Of a stretch of 64,000 nt of DNA, positions 33,947 through 42,605 are shown one piece after another. The translations under genes were made by a program, and so were the position numbers. Source of the stretch: Adhaeribacter swui (GTDB taxonomy: Bacteria > Bacteroidota > Bacteroidia > Cytophagales > Hymenobacteraceae); the NCBI RefSeq assembly GCF_014217805.1, contig NZ_CP055156.1, positions 1,990,585 to 2,054,584 on the forward strand, written 5' to 3'. Under the pieces are notes generated by a model that searched no databases, was not told where the DNA came from, and saw nothing but the letters and a program-made list of their open reading frames with translations. Every line of letters starts with the position of its first letter. Positions within the stretch are counted from its first letter, which is position 1.

Positions 33947-34150
33947 AGTTTTTTAAGCTTTCCCGGGTAAGCCCGTTTTTATTAAACTCATCAAGATAAA
34001 GTAAAACGCTTAAAATGAATGACTATCAGAACTACTTGTTGCCTTTTAAGCGAACTTCCTCATTTTGGCTACACATCCCCGCAATTAGCCTACAGGTAAA
34101 AAAGCGTGGCGGCCGATCTTTGTTGTATCAATAATCTAAAAACAACAAAG

Positions 34151-34888
34151 ATGAAAAAAGCCTTAATTACCGGCGCTAATAAAAGCATCGGCTTTGAAAC
34201 TGCCCGCCAACTATTGCAAAACAACTATTACGTGTACCTCGGAAGCCGCAATTTACAAAACGGACAAGCCGCCGCAGAAAAACTAAAAGCCGAAGGTTTT
34301 ACGCAAGTAGAGCCGGTGCAAATAGACGTGAGTAATCCGGAATCGGTAAAAGCCGCCCGGGTGGAGTTAGGCCGGAAAACAAATGTTCTGGATGCCTTAA
34401 TCAACAATGCCGGCGTGCTCGGGGCCGTGCCCCAAAATGCTTTGGATTTGGACGTAGATACAATGCACGAGGTATTTAATACCAACCTCTACGGCGTTAT
34501 CCGGGTAACCCAGGCCTTTATTGATTTGTTGCAGAAAGCAGAGCAGCCCCGCATTGTGATGGTTACTTCTTTATCCGCTTCTATGGTTTTAAACAACGAC
34601 CCTACCTGGAAGTATTATCATCATAAAGCAGCGGTATACCAGCCTTCCAAAGCCGCTCTGAACATGTATACCATCGATCTGGCCTACGAACTGCGCGATA
34701 CGCCGTTTAAAGTAAATGCCGTTGATCCGGGCTTTGTAGCCACCGACTTTAACCACCACCGCGGCACCGGCACCGCCCAGGAAGCCGGATCGCGCATTGC
34801 CAAATACGCCATGATCGGGACCGATGGACCCACCGGCAAGTTTATTAGCGAAGAACAAAACCCCGAAACCGGCGAAATTCCCTGGTAA
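34151..34888 (+). CDS. SDR-family oxidoreductase (carbonyl-reductase-like)
   Basis: The ATG at 34151 starts the first Rossmann strand (MKKALITGANKSIG); the frame extends further up to 34106 without conserved sequence. The 245-aa protein has TGANKSIG (7-14), NNAG (about 84-87), Ser in VTSLSAS, and YQPSK as the Tyr-x3-Lys pair. The long TWKYYHHKAAVYQPSK loop and the FISEEQNPETGEIPW tail are typical of the carbonyl-reductase-like SDR group that acts on aldehydes and ketones with NADPH. The AraC gene follows 33 bp downstream on the same strand and may regulate it. Confidence 0.85.
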   Translation: MKKALITGANKSIGFETARQLLQNNYYVYLGSRNLQNGQAAAEKLKAEGFTQVEPVQIDVSNPESVKAARVELGRKTNVLDALINNAGVLGAVPQNALDLDVDTMHEVFNTNLYGVIRVTQAFIDLLQKAEQPRIVMVTSLSASMVLNNDPTWKYYHHKAAVYQPSKAALNMYTIDLAYELRDTPFKVNAVDPGFVATDFNHHRGTGTAQEAGSRIAKYAMIGTDGPTGKFISEEQNPETGEIPW

Positions 34889-34921
34889 GCTAAAGCAAGC
34901 AGAAATTTTTAAATTTACCCC

Positions 34922-35836
34922 ATGAAAAAGGAAGAGCAGTTACCGCGCCGCTTTACATCATTAACCGACTTCCACCGGGTGTTTGGGCTACCCAAGCCCC
35001 TGCACCCGCTGGGTAGTTTTATTGATATTAATGATATAAATATTCTTCGCGACGAATTAACCAGTATGTTTCTGCTGGATTTTTACAAAATAGCTTACAA
35101 AACCAACGTGTGCGGCAAAGCGAAATACGGGCAAAATTATTACGATTTTGGCGAAGGTGGTTTGGTGTTTTCGGCGCCCAATCAACTGTTTGAATCGCCG
35201 CCCGATAAGGCAGTTTCCGGTTACATATTACTCTTTCACCCAGATTTTTTGTTGTCTTATTCTTTGGCCCGGAAAATTAAGCAATACGGTTATTTTTCGT
35301 ACGCGGCCAACGAAGCCTTACACCTCTCGGATCAGGAAAAAGAAACCATTCTGGCCATTTTTAAAATAATTGACGAAGAGCTAAAAAGCCGGATCGATGA
35401 TTTTAGCCACGATGTTATTATTTCGCAGTTGGAGTTATTACTGAACTACTGCAACCGGTTCTACAAACGCCAGTTTATTACCCGCAAAGCTGTGAACAAC
35501 GACATGTTGCAAAAGCTGGAAGAGTTGCTGGATAATTATTTTAACCACAAGAAAACCCTGGAGCAAGGTCTGCCTTCGGTGCAGTACCTGGCCAGTCATT
35601 TAAACGTATCGCCAAGTTATTTAAGCGATATGCTGCGCGCCTTAACCGGACAGAACGCCCAGCAGCACATCCATCAGAAGCTCATCGAAAAAGCCAAAGA
35701 AAAGCTGTCTACCACCGAACATACGGTCAGCGAAATTGCCTATGCTCTGGGTTTTGAGCATCCGCAGTCGTTTAGTAAACTGTTTAAAACTAAGACCCAA
35801 CTCTCGCCCCTGGAATTCCGGCAATCGTTTAACTAA
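34922..35836 (+). CDS. AraC-family transcriptional regulator
   Basis: 304 aa. The N-terminal two thirds form a cupin-like ligand-binding or dimerisation domain. The C-terminal domain (about 205-300) has the two helix-turn-helix motifs of AraC proteins: SVQYLASHLNVSPSYLSDMLR for the first, and TVSEIAYALGFEHPQSFSKLFK followed by SPLEFRQ for the second, the family signature. It sits between an SDR and an NmrA-like gene in the same direction, a common arrangement for regulators of redox enzymes. The inducer is unknown. Confidence 0.92.
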   Translation: MKKEEQLPRRFTSLTDFHRVFGLPKPLHPLGSFIDINDINILRDELTSMFLLDFYKIAYKTNVCGKAKYGQNYYDFGEGGLVFSAPNQLFESPPDKAVSGYILLFHPDFLLSYSLARKIKQYGYFSYAANEALHLSDQEKETILAIFKIIDEELKSRIDDFSHDVIISQLELLLNYCNRFYKRQFITRKAVNNDMLQKLEELLDNYFNHKKTLEQGLPSVQYLASHLNVSPSYLSDMLRALTGQNAQQHIHQKLIEKAKEKLSTTEHTVSEIAYALGFEHPQSFSKLFKTKTQLSPLEFRQSFN

Positions 35837-35991
35837 AAGCCAGGTGTTTTTAAATTTCGGGTAAAGTGCTGCTCTGGTAAAATGAGTGGTACAAAACTGG
35901 TCAAACTCAAATCGGCTACAACAAGGCGCGTTTTGGCTACGGGTGTTTTTGGTTGATTGCGGAATTTTGCAACAACCAAAATTTAAAAAAT

Positions 35992-36897
35992 ATGAACATA
36001 GTAATCACGGGTTCTCTGGGGAACATTGGTAAACCACTCACCCAGGCATTAGTGGCCCAAGGCCACGCTGTAACCGTAATCAGCAGTAAACCCGAAAGAC
36101 AACCGCACATAGAAGCTCTAGGTGCCCAATCTGCCATCGGCACCATGCAGGATGTTGCTTTTTTAACCGCTACGTTTACTGGCGCCGATGTGGTATACCT
36201 GATCGAAACCTGGGAAGGCATCGGGAGTTTGCTGGACCAGAACGTAGACTTTGCTGCCGGCATGCGCCAGATTGGCCTGAATTACAAACAAGCCGTAGAA
36301 CAATCCGGGGTTAAAAAAGTAGTGCACCTCAGCAGCGTGGGGGCGCACAGCGCTACAGGCTACGGTTCGCTGGCCGTACACTACGAGGTTGAGCAAATCT
36401 TGCAACAGTTACCCGAGGAGGTAGCCATTAAGTTTATGCGCCCGGTAGGCTTTTACACGAATCTGTACCGTTCCCTGGCAACCATTAAAGCGCAGGGTGC
36501 GATTATTTCTAATTATGGTGGCAACAAAAAAGAACCTTGGGTGTCGCCGTTGGATATTGCCCAGGTAATTGCCGCGGAAATGGAAAAGCCTTTTGTTGGA
36601 CGGACGGTTCACTATATTGCCAGCGACGAAATTTCGCCCAACAAAATAGCCCAGGTACTGGGCGAAGCCATCGGCCAGCCTGATTTACAATGGCTTGTTA
36701 TACCGGATGAACAATTACTAAGTGGCATGTTAAGTGCCGGCGTAAATGCAAAAATTGCGCACGGCATAGTAGAGATGCAGGCCAGTCAGCGCAGCGGGTT
36801 GCTTTTCGAAGATTATTACCGCCACCAACCTGCTTTGGGTAAAGTAAAGTTTGCCGAGTTTGCCCGGGAGTTTGCCCAAGCTTACCACGAAAAGTAA
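35992..36897 (+). CDS. NmrA-like NAD(P)-binding protein
   Basis: The ATG at 35992 starts the nucleotide-binding strand (MNIVITGSLGNIG), giving 301 aa. TGSLGNIG is the TGxxGxxG motif of atypical SDRs; the following strand ends in SSKPER, suggesting NADP binding. There is no Tyr-x3-Lys pair in the usual place, and the family (NmrA/HSCARG, QOR2-like) acts either as redox sensor or as quinone reductase. It follows the AraC gene after 155 bp and ends before a strong terminator. Confidence 0.85.
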   Translation: MNIVITGSLGNIGKPLTQALVAQGHAVTVISSKPERQPHIEALGAQSAIGTMQDVAFLTATFTGADVVYLIETWEGIGSLLDQNVDFAAGMRQIGLNYKQAVEQSGVKKVVHLSSVGAHSATGYGSLAVHYEVEQILQQLPEEVAIKFMRPVGFYTNLYRSLATIKAQGAIISNYGGNKKEPWVSPLDIAQVIAAEMEKPFVGRTVHYIASDEISPNKIAQVLGEAIGQPDLQWLVIPDEQLLSGMLSAGVNAKIAHGIVEMQASQRSGLLFEDYYRHQPALGKVKFAEFAREFAQAYHEK

Positions 36898-36932
36898 AAT
36901 TTTAAAATTTCTATTTCCAGGTTAATAGTTTT

Positions 36933-36982
36933 TAAGTTAGCGATAAGAGTGGCCTTAAACACCCTTATCGCTAACTTTTTAT
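36933..36982. terminator. Bidirectional intrinsic terminator
   Basis: AAGTTAGCGATAAGAGTG and CACCCTTATCGCTAACTT form a stem of about 17 bp with one mismatch and a 7-nt loop, followed by TTTT. It ends the NmrA-like transcript and can also end the convergent DUF3861 transcript. Confidence 0.8.
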
Positions 36983-37078
36983 ATGCTTCGTAATTTAATT
37001 TTTTAAAAACAGTACTGCCGCTTAATCGTGTTGGCTGCAAGAATGCCGCCTTATGTACCAATTAGCTATAGTTCGCAG

Positions 37079-37372
37079 CTACAAGCTTTTTAACCGTTTC
37101 ATAAAGTTGCCGAAAGCTGGCCGGAGTTCTTCGAACAAAGCATGATCGCGGTTTTTCAGCATTACTTCGCTGAACAACTTTAACCCCAAGGCAAACTCCG
37201 CGGCTTGCGCCGGGTTATTAAACGGATCTTTTTCGCGCAGCCGTTCTATTATCCCAAAAATCTCGTCGTGATTATCAAAGTTTAACGCTAACGCTTTGGG
37301 TGGCTCTGTTTGGCCGTTGGCGTATTGCTGTAACGTTAAAACTAAATGGTATTTGTAGGTTTTCTTTTCCAC
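37079..37372 (-). CDS. DUF3861 domain protein
   Basis: A 97-residue protein matching the small DUF3861 family: a YKYHLVLTL strand, then LNFDNHDEIFGIIERLREKDPF, AEFALGLKLFSEVMLKNRDHALFEEL, and a basic tail, all spaced as in that family. It is cytoplasmic with no membrane helix. The function of the family is unknown. It stands alone between a terminator and the operator region of the next operon. Confidence 0.8.
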   Translation of the reverse strand: MEKKTYKYHLVLTLQQYANGQTEPPKALALNFDNHDEIFGIIERLREKDPFNNPAQAAEFALGLKLFSEVMLKNRDHALFEELRPAFGNFMKRLKSL

Positions 37373-37941
37373 GGATTTTTAAATTTAAGTTTATAACGAA
37401 AGCTGGATGCAGAAGATTTTAACCGGCAAGCAGCTCTATAGCTTACTACTTATATTGCTTTAAAAAGCATGCCGGCGGTTAATCCGGAGCCCTGCCAACA
37501 TTTTTTTATCTTCCCCCATCCTTACTGCCATTGCAAAACTTAATAATAAAAGATTGCCCGATATTATATGTAATCTGCCGATTTTATACTGGTTCTATAG
37601 CGTGTTCGAGCACATATTGTATTTTTTTATGCGTTTTCGAACACTTTTTTAACTTTTTGCTTGCTTCTTTTACTTTTAGTTAATAAGTTTAGTACACCGT
37701 GTTGCTTCTACTTTAAAAATAGTGTTTACCCCTAAGTCTTGCTGTTGTCTTTGTTGCGAGCAGAAAAGAATGAACCGGTAAGCAAGGGGGAATGATAAGC
37801 CTAGCCAATAAGGATATTATACGCCGCAAAGAAAAATGGCAAGCTTAGCCAGGAAAAACACGAATAAAACAAACTGGAAAATTTGTGTGTTGCGCAGATA
37901 ATACGCGAAAAATCAATAACTTAGTAAATAGCCGCACCTCT
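37373..37941. other. Control region upstream of the nucleotidyltransferase operon
   Basis: 569 bp without a gene. It contains the operator pair at 37602-37644 and an AT-rich possible promoter after it (TTTT at 37646-37649, then 21 nt, then TACTTTTA at 37671-37678, a weak match to the Bacteroidota -33/-7 form). That would leave a leader of about 260 nt before the ATG at 37942. Confidence 0.45.
37602..37644. promoter_or_regulatory. LacI-type operator pair, copy 1
   Basis: GTGTTCGAGCAC (37602-37613) and GTTTTCGAACAC (37633-37644) have centres 31 bp apart. The central TTCGA and near-palindromic form fit LacI-family operators. The same pair with the same spacing lies before susC at 44112-44154. 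Confidence 0.65.
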
Positions 37942-38880
37942 ATGAGCAGGAATGCAAGCCCCACTTTGGTAGTAATGGCCGCTGGCATGGCCACCCGCTA
38001 TGGCAGCTTAAAACAAATAGATGCTTTTGGCCCCAACGGCGAAACTATTATCGAGTATTCTGTTTACGATGCCATACGGGCAGGTTTTAAAAAAATTATT
38101 TTCATCATCCGGCAATCGGTGGAAGAGGAATTTCGGCGGGTTATGCAGAACAAGTTTCCGGACGAAATCGAAATAGATTACGTGTTGCAGGAACTGGATA
38201 ATTTGCCCGATGGATTTACCGTACCGGAAAACCGGGTAAAACCCTGGGGCACCGGGCACGCCTTGTGGGTAGCGGGCCAAAAAATTAAAGAACCTTTTGC
38301 TATTATCAACGGCGATGATTTTTACGGCAGCACCTCGTATGCTCAGATTACGCAATTTTTTCAGCAGGAAAATGCGCCAGCGGGCTGTTTGGTGGGCTAC
38401 CAACTGGTGAATACACTGTCGGATAATGGGGCCGTGTCGCGGGGAGTTTGTGAGCGCGACGAAAACGGTTTTTTAAAAAGCATTACCGAGCAAACCCACA
38501 TTCAGGATACGCCCGAGGGCATTGTGGCACAAACCGCCAATGGCGAAATTTTAAAATTAAGTGGCTGCGAGATTGTATCGATGAATTTGATGGCTTTTCA
38601 GCCTGAGGTTTTAGCTTATTTTGAAGAATACCTGATTCAGTTTTTAGAAAAAGAAGCCCATCAGCCCAAAGCCGAGTTTTTTCTGCCTACGGTTATTAAC
38701 AACCTGGTACAGGAAAATAAAATTAAGGTGCAGGTAATCGAGTCCGGCGAAAAGTGGTTTGGGGTAACTTATCCGGCAGATAAACCCGTAGCCGTGCAAA
38801 ATTTAAAAAAACGGATCGATAAAGGCATTTATCCGGAAAATTTATGGAATAACACCTTAGAAACCGCAGACTTAGCATGA
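37942..38880 (+). CDS. Sugar-1-phosphate nucleotidyltransferase (MurU-like role)
   Basis: The ATG at 37942 gives 312 aa starting with the signature VVMAAGMATRYGSLKQ (10-25), the NTP-binding loop of sugar-phosphate nucleotidyltransferases. NGDDFYG contains the metal-binding aspartate. The final GVTYPADKPVAVQNL part resembles UDP-sugar synthases. It overlaps the kinase gene by 4 nt (ATGA), so the two act together, most simply by converting N-acetylhexosamine to its 1-phosphate and then to UDP-HexNAc, by analogy with the AmgK/MurU pair of Pseudomonas. The nucleotide and sugar specificity are inferred. The upstream operator pair ties it to the susC regulon. Confidence 0.8.
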   Translation: MSRNASPTLVVMAAGMATRYGSLKQIDAFGPNGETIIEYSVYDAIRAGFKKIIFIIRQSVEEEFRRVMQNKFPDEIEIDYVLQELDNLPDGFTVPENRVKPWGTGHALWVAGQKIKEPFAIINGDDFYGSTSYAQITQFFQQENAPAGCLVGYQLVNTLSDNGAVSRGVCERDENGFLKSITEQTHIQDTPEGIVAQTANGEILKLSGCEIVSMNLMAFQPEVLAYFEEYLIQFLEKEAHQPKAEFFLPTVINNLVQENKIKVQVIESGEKWFGVTYPADKPVAVQNLKKRIDKGIYPENLWNNTLETADLA

Positions 38881-40022
38881 AAAAGAGTAGTAAGGAAGCT
38901 TATGATTTGCCCGATATTATCGCCCAGTTTAAAATACAAGGTACCGTTGGTGCTATCCAAACGCATGGTTCCGGTCACATCCACGATACTTTTCACGTAG
39001 CCAACCACCAGGCCGAAGCCCCGGATTACCTGCTGCAGCGCATTAACCACCATATTTTTAAAAATGTGCCCTTGCTCATGGATAACATCCGGCAGGTAAC
39101 GGCGCATTTGCGCGAAAAACTGCAAACTATTCCGGGCGCCGAGCCCGGGAAAGAAGTGCTTACTTTAGTACCTACGCACCACGACCAATGGTATTACCAG
39201 GACGAGGCCGGCAATTACTGGCGCATGTATTATTTTTTAAAAAATACCAATTCCTACGACATCGTACAAACCCCGCAGCAAGCTTTTGAAGGCGGCAAAG
39301 CCTTCGGGCGGTTTCAGGCTTTGTTAGCCGATTTAGCCGTAGACCGGGTGCACGATACCATTCCTAACTTCCATAATATCCAGAGCCGTTTACAAATTTT
39401 CCGGGCGGCAATCCAGAAAGATCCGGTAAACCGGGTAAAAGACGTGGCCCCCGAAATAGCTTTTGTGGAAGAACGCGCCGAAGCCATGAGCACCATTCTG
39501 CGTTTAGGTGAAGCCGGCGCTTTGCCCTTACGCATTACCCACAACGATACCAAGTTTAACAATGTGCTGCTGAGCCAGGATAATAAAGCCCAGTGCGTGA
39601 TTGATCTGGATACCGTAATGCCCGGCTACGTGGCCTACGATTTCGGCGATGCCATTCGGACTACGGTAAACACGGCTGCCGAAGACGAAAAAGATCTGGA
39701 AAAAGTAACCGTAAATATGGCCTTGCTCGAAAGCTTTACCCAAGGTTTTCTGGAAGAAACCAAGCTTTTACTTTCCAAAACCGAAATTGAATCTTTGGCT
39801 TTGGGTGTGTTATTGTTGCCTTACATTATGGGTCTGCGTTTTTTAACCGATTACATCGATGGCGACAATTACTACAAAATTCATTTCCCGGAACATAACC
39901 TGCAACGCGCGCGGGCCCAGTTGCAACTCGTAAAAAAACTCGAAGAACAATACCCGCAAATCGAACAAATTATTCGCACCTGCGCCCAGGTAAAGCCGCA
40001 ACTAAGCACAATCGCTAAATAA
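38877..40022 (+). CDS. N-acetylhexosamine 1-kinase-like phosphotransferase
   Basis: A 381-residue APH-fold kinase. The catalytic loop ITHNDTKFNNVLL (about 220-232) supplies the catalytic Asp and an Asn for metal binding; IDLDTVMPGYVAYDFGD (about 241-257) is the DFG-equivalent. The TVMPGY and DFGDAIR strings are characteristic of the NahK/LnpB group, which phosphorylates GlcNAc or GalNAc at C1 with ATP, without a 6-phosphate step. It overlaps the nucleotidyltransferase by 4 nt and is followed after 3 nt by the CBM9-like gene. The nearby hexosaminidases would supply its substrate. Confidence 0.85.
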   Translation: MKKSSKEAYDLPDIIAQFKIQGTVGAIQTHGSGHIHDTFHVANHQAEAPDYLLQRINHHIFKNVPLLMDNIRQVTAHLREKLQTIPGAEPGKEVLTLVPTHHDQWYYQDEAGNYWRMYYFLKNTNSYDIVQTPQQAFEGGKAFGRFQALLADLAVDRVHDTIPNFHNIQSRLQIFRAAIQKDPVNRVKDVAPEIAFVEERAEAMSTILRLGEAGALPLRITHNDTKFNNVLLSQDNKAQCVIDLDTVMPGYVAYDFGDAIRTTVNTAAEDEKDLEKVTVNMALLESFTQGFLEETKLLLSKTEIESLALGVLLLPYIMGLRFLTDYIDGDNYYKIHFPEHNLQRARAQLQLVKKLEEQYPQIEQIIRTCAQVKPQLSTIAK

Positions 40023-40025
40023 GCT

Positions 40026-40676
40026 ATGAAAAAACTGGAAGTACCTTATTTGCCTTTACTAAACCGGCAAAGTCCCCTGGAAGAAGTTGCTCCGGAACTG
40101 GATAACCTGGAAAAAAATCTGTTGGATAATACCCCTTGGGCTAAATACAGCTACAAGCCGCAGGTGCAGTTTGTTTTGGGCTACAACCACGATTGCATTT
40201 TTTTAAAATTTTACGTCGACGAAGAAGCCGTGCGGGCCAAGTTCCGCAATATCAACGATCCGGTTTATAAAGATAGTTGCGTCGAGTTTTTTATTTCGTT
40301 TAACGGCGAAGAAAATTATTATAACCTGGAATTTAACTGCTTAGGAACCTGCCGGTTGGGGTTTGGTGCCAGCCGGGAAAACCGGCAGTTACTGCCCGAA
40401 GAATTTATTCGGAAAATTAAGCATTCTGTGATTTTGCAAAAAACGGCGCTACCCAACGGCGAGCGGGTTACGTCTTGGGAATTAACCTTGCTTATTCCGG
40501 CGGAAGTGTTTACCCAGCATGCCATTACAACTTTTCAAGGGATAAACGCCCGGGGAAATTTTTACAAATGCGGCGACGAATTACCGCGCCCCCATTTTGT
40601 AACCTGGAATAACATTTACGCCCCGGAACCTAACTTTCATTTGCCGGAATATTTTGGGGGGGTGCAATTTGTGTAA
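40026..40676 (+). CDS. CBM9-like domain protein (cytoplasmic form)
   Basis: A 216-aa protein made of one carbohydrate-binding family 9-like beta-sandwich: FVLGYNHDCIFLKFYVDE, DSCVEFFISF, YYNLEFNCLG and the final PHFVTWNNI are the conserved strands. It has no signal peptide, in contrast to the second CBM9-like protein at 55471. It starts 3 nt after the kinase stop and is therefore translated with it. A soluble sugar-binding or accessory role in amino-sugar salvage is an inference. Confidence 0.8.
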   Translation: MKKLEVPYLPLLNRQSPLEEVAPELDNLEKNLLDNTPWAKYSYKPQVQFVLGYNHDCIFLKFYVDEEAVRAKFRNINDPVYKDSCVEFFISFNGEENYYNLEFNCLGTCRLGFGASRENRQLLPEEFIRKIKHSVILQKTALPNGERVTSWELTLLIPAEVFTQHAITTFQGINARGNFYKCGDELPRPHFVTWNNIYAPEPNFHLPEYFGGVQFV

Positions 40677-40869
40677 GCTTGCTTTTAAAAGAAATTTTAA
40701 AAAATCGCCTTTTGCATGCAGATAGAAGCTTGATAGACAGAGAAAAGAGTAAAGCTTAGAAGGGTAGAATAAATTCTATAACTTAATCAGAATGGTAGTT
40801 TCTGCTTCACCGGAGATCTACATCACTTCAGAAAATTAAAAATTTTAAAAATAACTAAGTTCCAGAACC

Positions 40870-42279
40870 ATGAGCAATAACCGTCGTGAATTTTTAAAGC
40901 TGGCCGGATTAGCCGGTGTAAGCTTGGCCGGCACCGGCCTGATAACCTCCTGTGCCTCCTCCGGGTCGGCTGCTACGTCGATGGGTAAAAACCACCGGCA
41001 ACAGTTTAACATGAGCAACTACGCCGCACCCAAAATCGAAACTGTACGCATTGGCTTTATTGGCCTGGGGCAACGCGGGCCGGGAGCCGTAAAACGTATC
41101 AGTTACATGGATGGCGTAGATATTAAAGGTTTATGCGATATCCGGCCCGAGAAAGTAGCTAAAGCCCAGCAAATTCTGGCTGGTTCCCCGCACCAACCCA
41201 CCACGTATTCCGGTAAAGCCGATTCGTGGAAAGAAATGGTAAACCGCGATGATATTGATTTAATTTACATTGCCACACCTTGGCAACTGCACACGCCCAT
41301 GGCCGTTTACGCCATGGAGCACGGCAAACACGTAGCCGTAGAAGTGCCCGCCGCCACTACCCTCGAAGAATGCTGGCAGCTGGTAGAAACTTCCGAAAAA
41401 ACGAAAAAGCATTGCATGATGCTGGAAAACTGCTGCTACGACTTTTTTGAATTAATGACCTTAAACATGGCCCGGCAAGGTTTCTTCGGCGAAATTATTC
41501 ACTGCGAAGGCGCTTATATCCATAACCTCGTGGACCTTAATTTCTCGAAAGAAGGCTATTACGAGATGTGGCGCCTGAAAGAAAATTACCGAAACGGTAG
41601 CTTGTATCCTACCCACGGTTTAGGTCCGATTTGCCAGATCATGAACATCAACCGCGGCGACCAGATGGATTATCTGGTATCGGTATCCAGCAATGATTTT
41701 ACTATGGGCCCTACCGCCAAGCAACTGGCTTCTACGGATAGTTTTTACCAGGAATTTGCCAACAAGCAATATCGCGGCAACATGAATACCACCACCGTGC
41801 GCACCAAAAAAGGCAAAACCATTATGATTCAGCACGACGTATCGTCTACCCGGCCTTATTCGCGCATTCACCTGGTAAGTGGCACCAAAGGCGCGGCCAG
41901 CAAATGGCCCGGCCCAGCCCGTATTGCCACCAGCCACGAAGACTGGGTATCGGAAGCAGAATTCAAAAATCTGGAAGAAAAATTTAAACCCGAGCTGGTA
42001 AGTAAACTGGGCGAAATGGCCAAGCAAATCGGTGGCCACGGCGGAATGGACTTCTTGATGGACTGGCGCTTAATTGATTGTTTACGCAATGGTTTGCCAT
42101 TGGATCAGGACGTGTACGATGCCGCTCTGTGGAGTGCTATTGCGCCATTAAGCGAAAAATCGGTAGCCAACCGATCTACTTCCATGGATGTGCCCGATTT
42201 TACCGCCGGTGCCTGGGAAAAGAACCCACCCGTGGATATTTCGCTACGCGGCGGAGGCTCAACTAAGGTGAAGGTTTAG
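40870..42279 (+). CDS. Gfo/Idh/MocA-fold GH109-type alpha-N-acetylgalactosaminidase
   Basis: The 469-residue protein starts with a Tat-like signal (NRREFLKLAG, Arg5-Arg6) and a possible lipobox ending at Cys28. The Rossmann motif GLGQRG (65-70) binds NAD. Features matching the GH109 family are LENCCYD (Glu), EGAYIHNL (Tyr), PTHGLGPICQ (His) and STRPYSRIH (Tyr), as well as the DVPDFTAGAWE tail. GH109 enzymes remove alpha-GalNAc by a redox mechanism with tightly bound NAD, in the periplasm. Some related proteins are plain oxidoreductases. It follows the kinase operon after 193 bp and fits as a GalNAc-releasing enzyme. Confidence 0.8.
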   Translation: MSNNRREFLKLAGLAGVSLAGTGLITSCASSGSAATSMGKNHRQQFNMSNYAAPKIETVRIGFIGLGQRGPGAVKRISYMDGVDIKGLCDIRPEKVAKAQQILAGSPHQPTTYSGKADSWKEMVNRDDIDLIYIATPWQLHTPMAVYAMEHGKHVAVEVPAATTLEECWQLVETSEKTKKHCMMLENCCYDFFELMTLNMARQGFFGEIIHCEGAYIHNLVDLNFSKEGYYEMWRLKENYRNGSLYPTHGLGPICQIMNINRGDQMDYLVSVSSNDFTMGPTAKQLASTDSFYQEFANKQYRGNMNTTTVRTKKGKTIMIQHDVSSTRPYSRIHLVSGTKGAASKWPGPARIATSHEDWVSEAEFKNLEEKFKPELVSKLGEMAKQIGGHGGMDFLMDWRLIDCLRNGLPLDQDVYDAALWSAIAPLSEKSVANRSTSMDVPDFTAGAWEKNPPVDISLRGGGSTKVKV

Positions 42280-42575
42280 TTGTTCGGATTTCGGGTTGGT
42301 AGGCGATACAAAGCTGTTTGTGAAGACACAAACAGCGGCGGGTGGCACCAATAGCGGCAGGTAAATTGGCAACATTGCAAAAACCCGTTTGTGAAGATAC
42401 AAAGGGGCAGGGGAGGTCAGGGTAACCTGGCATTAAACACAAGATCCTGACTTGCATGGCAACAACTATGTACAACACTTCAGTTCCTAGGTTCCATACC
42501 CGCCATAGTCAATGTATTTACTGACAATTTTTAAATTTTTAACACAAAACAGAATCCGGGAGCATACCGGATACA
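42280..42575. repeat. TTTGTGAAGACACAAA hairpin repeats
   Basis: No gene. GCTGTTTGTG (42313-42322) and CACAAACAGC (42327-42336) form a perfect 10-bp stem with an AAGA loop. A second, weaker copy (CCCGTTTGTGAAGATACAAAGGGG) lies at about 42384-42406. Related strings are at 20050-20073 and near 25085. The rest of the gap holds nothing recognisable. Confidence 0.6.
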
Positions 42576-42605
42576 AAAAAAGGAGGCTCATCAGCCTCCT
42601 TTTTT
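42575..42605. terminator. Intrinsic terminator of the LacI-type gene
   Basis: AGGAGGCT (42581-42588) and AGCCTCCT (42593-42600) form a short stem with a 4-nt loop, with A-runs and T-runs on either side. Its right T-run touches the LacI stop at 42604, so it works in both directions. Confidence 0.75.

Noticed and set aside
37079-37372. Possible antitoxin or phage-related small gene
   Set aside because: The sequence fits DUF3861 along its whole length, and no partner toxin is present.
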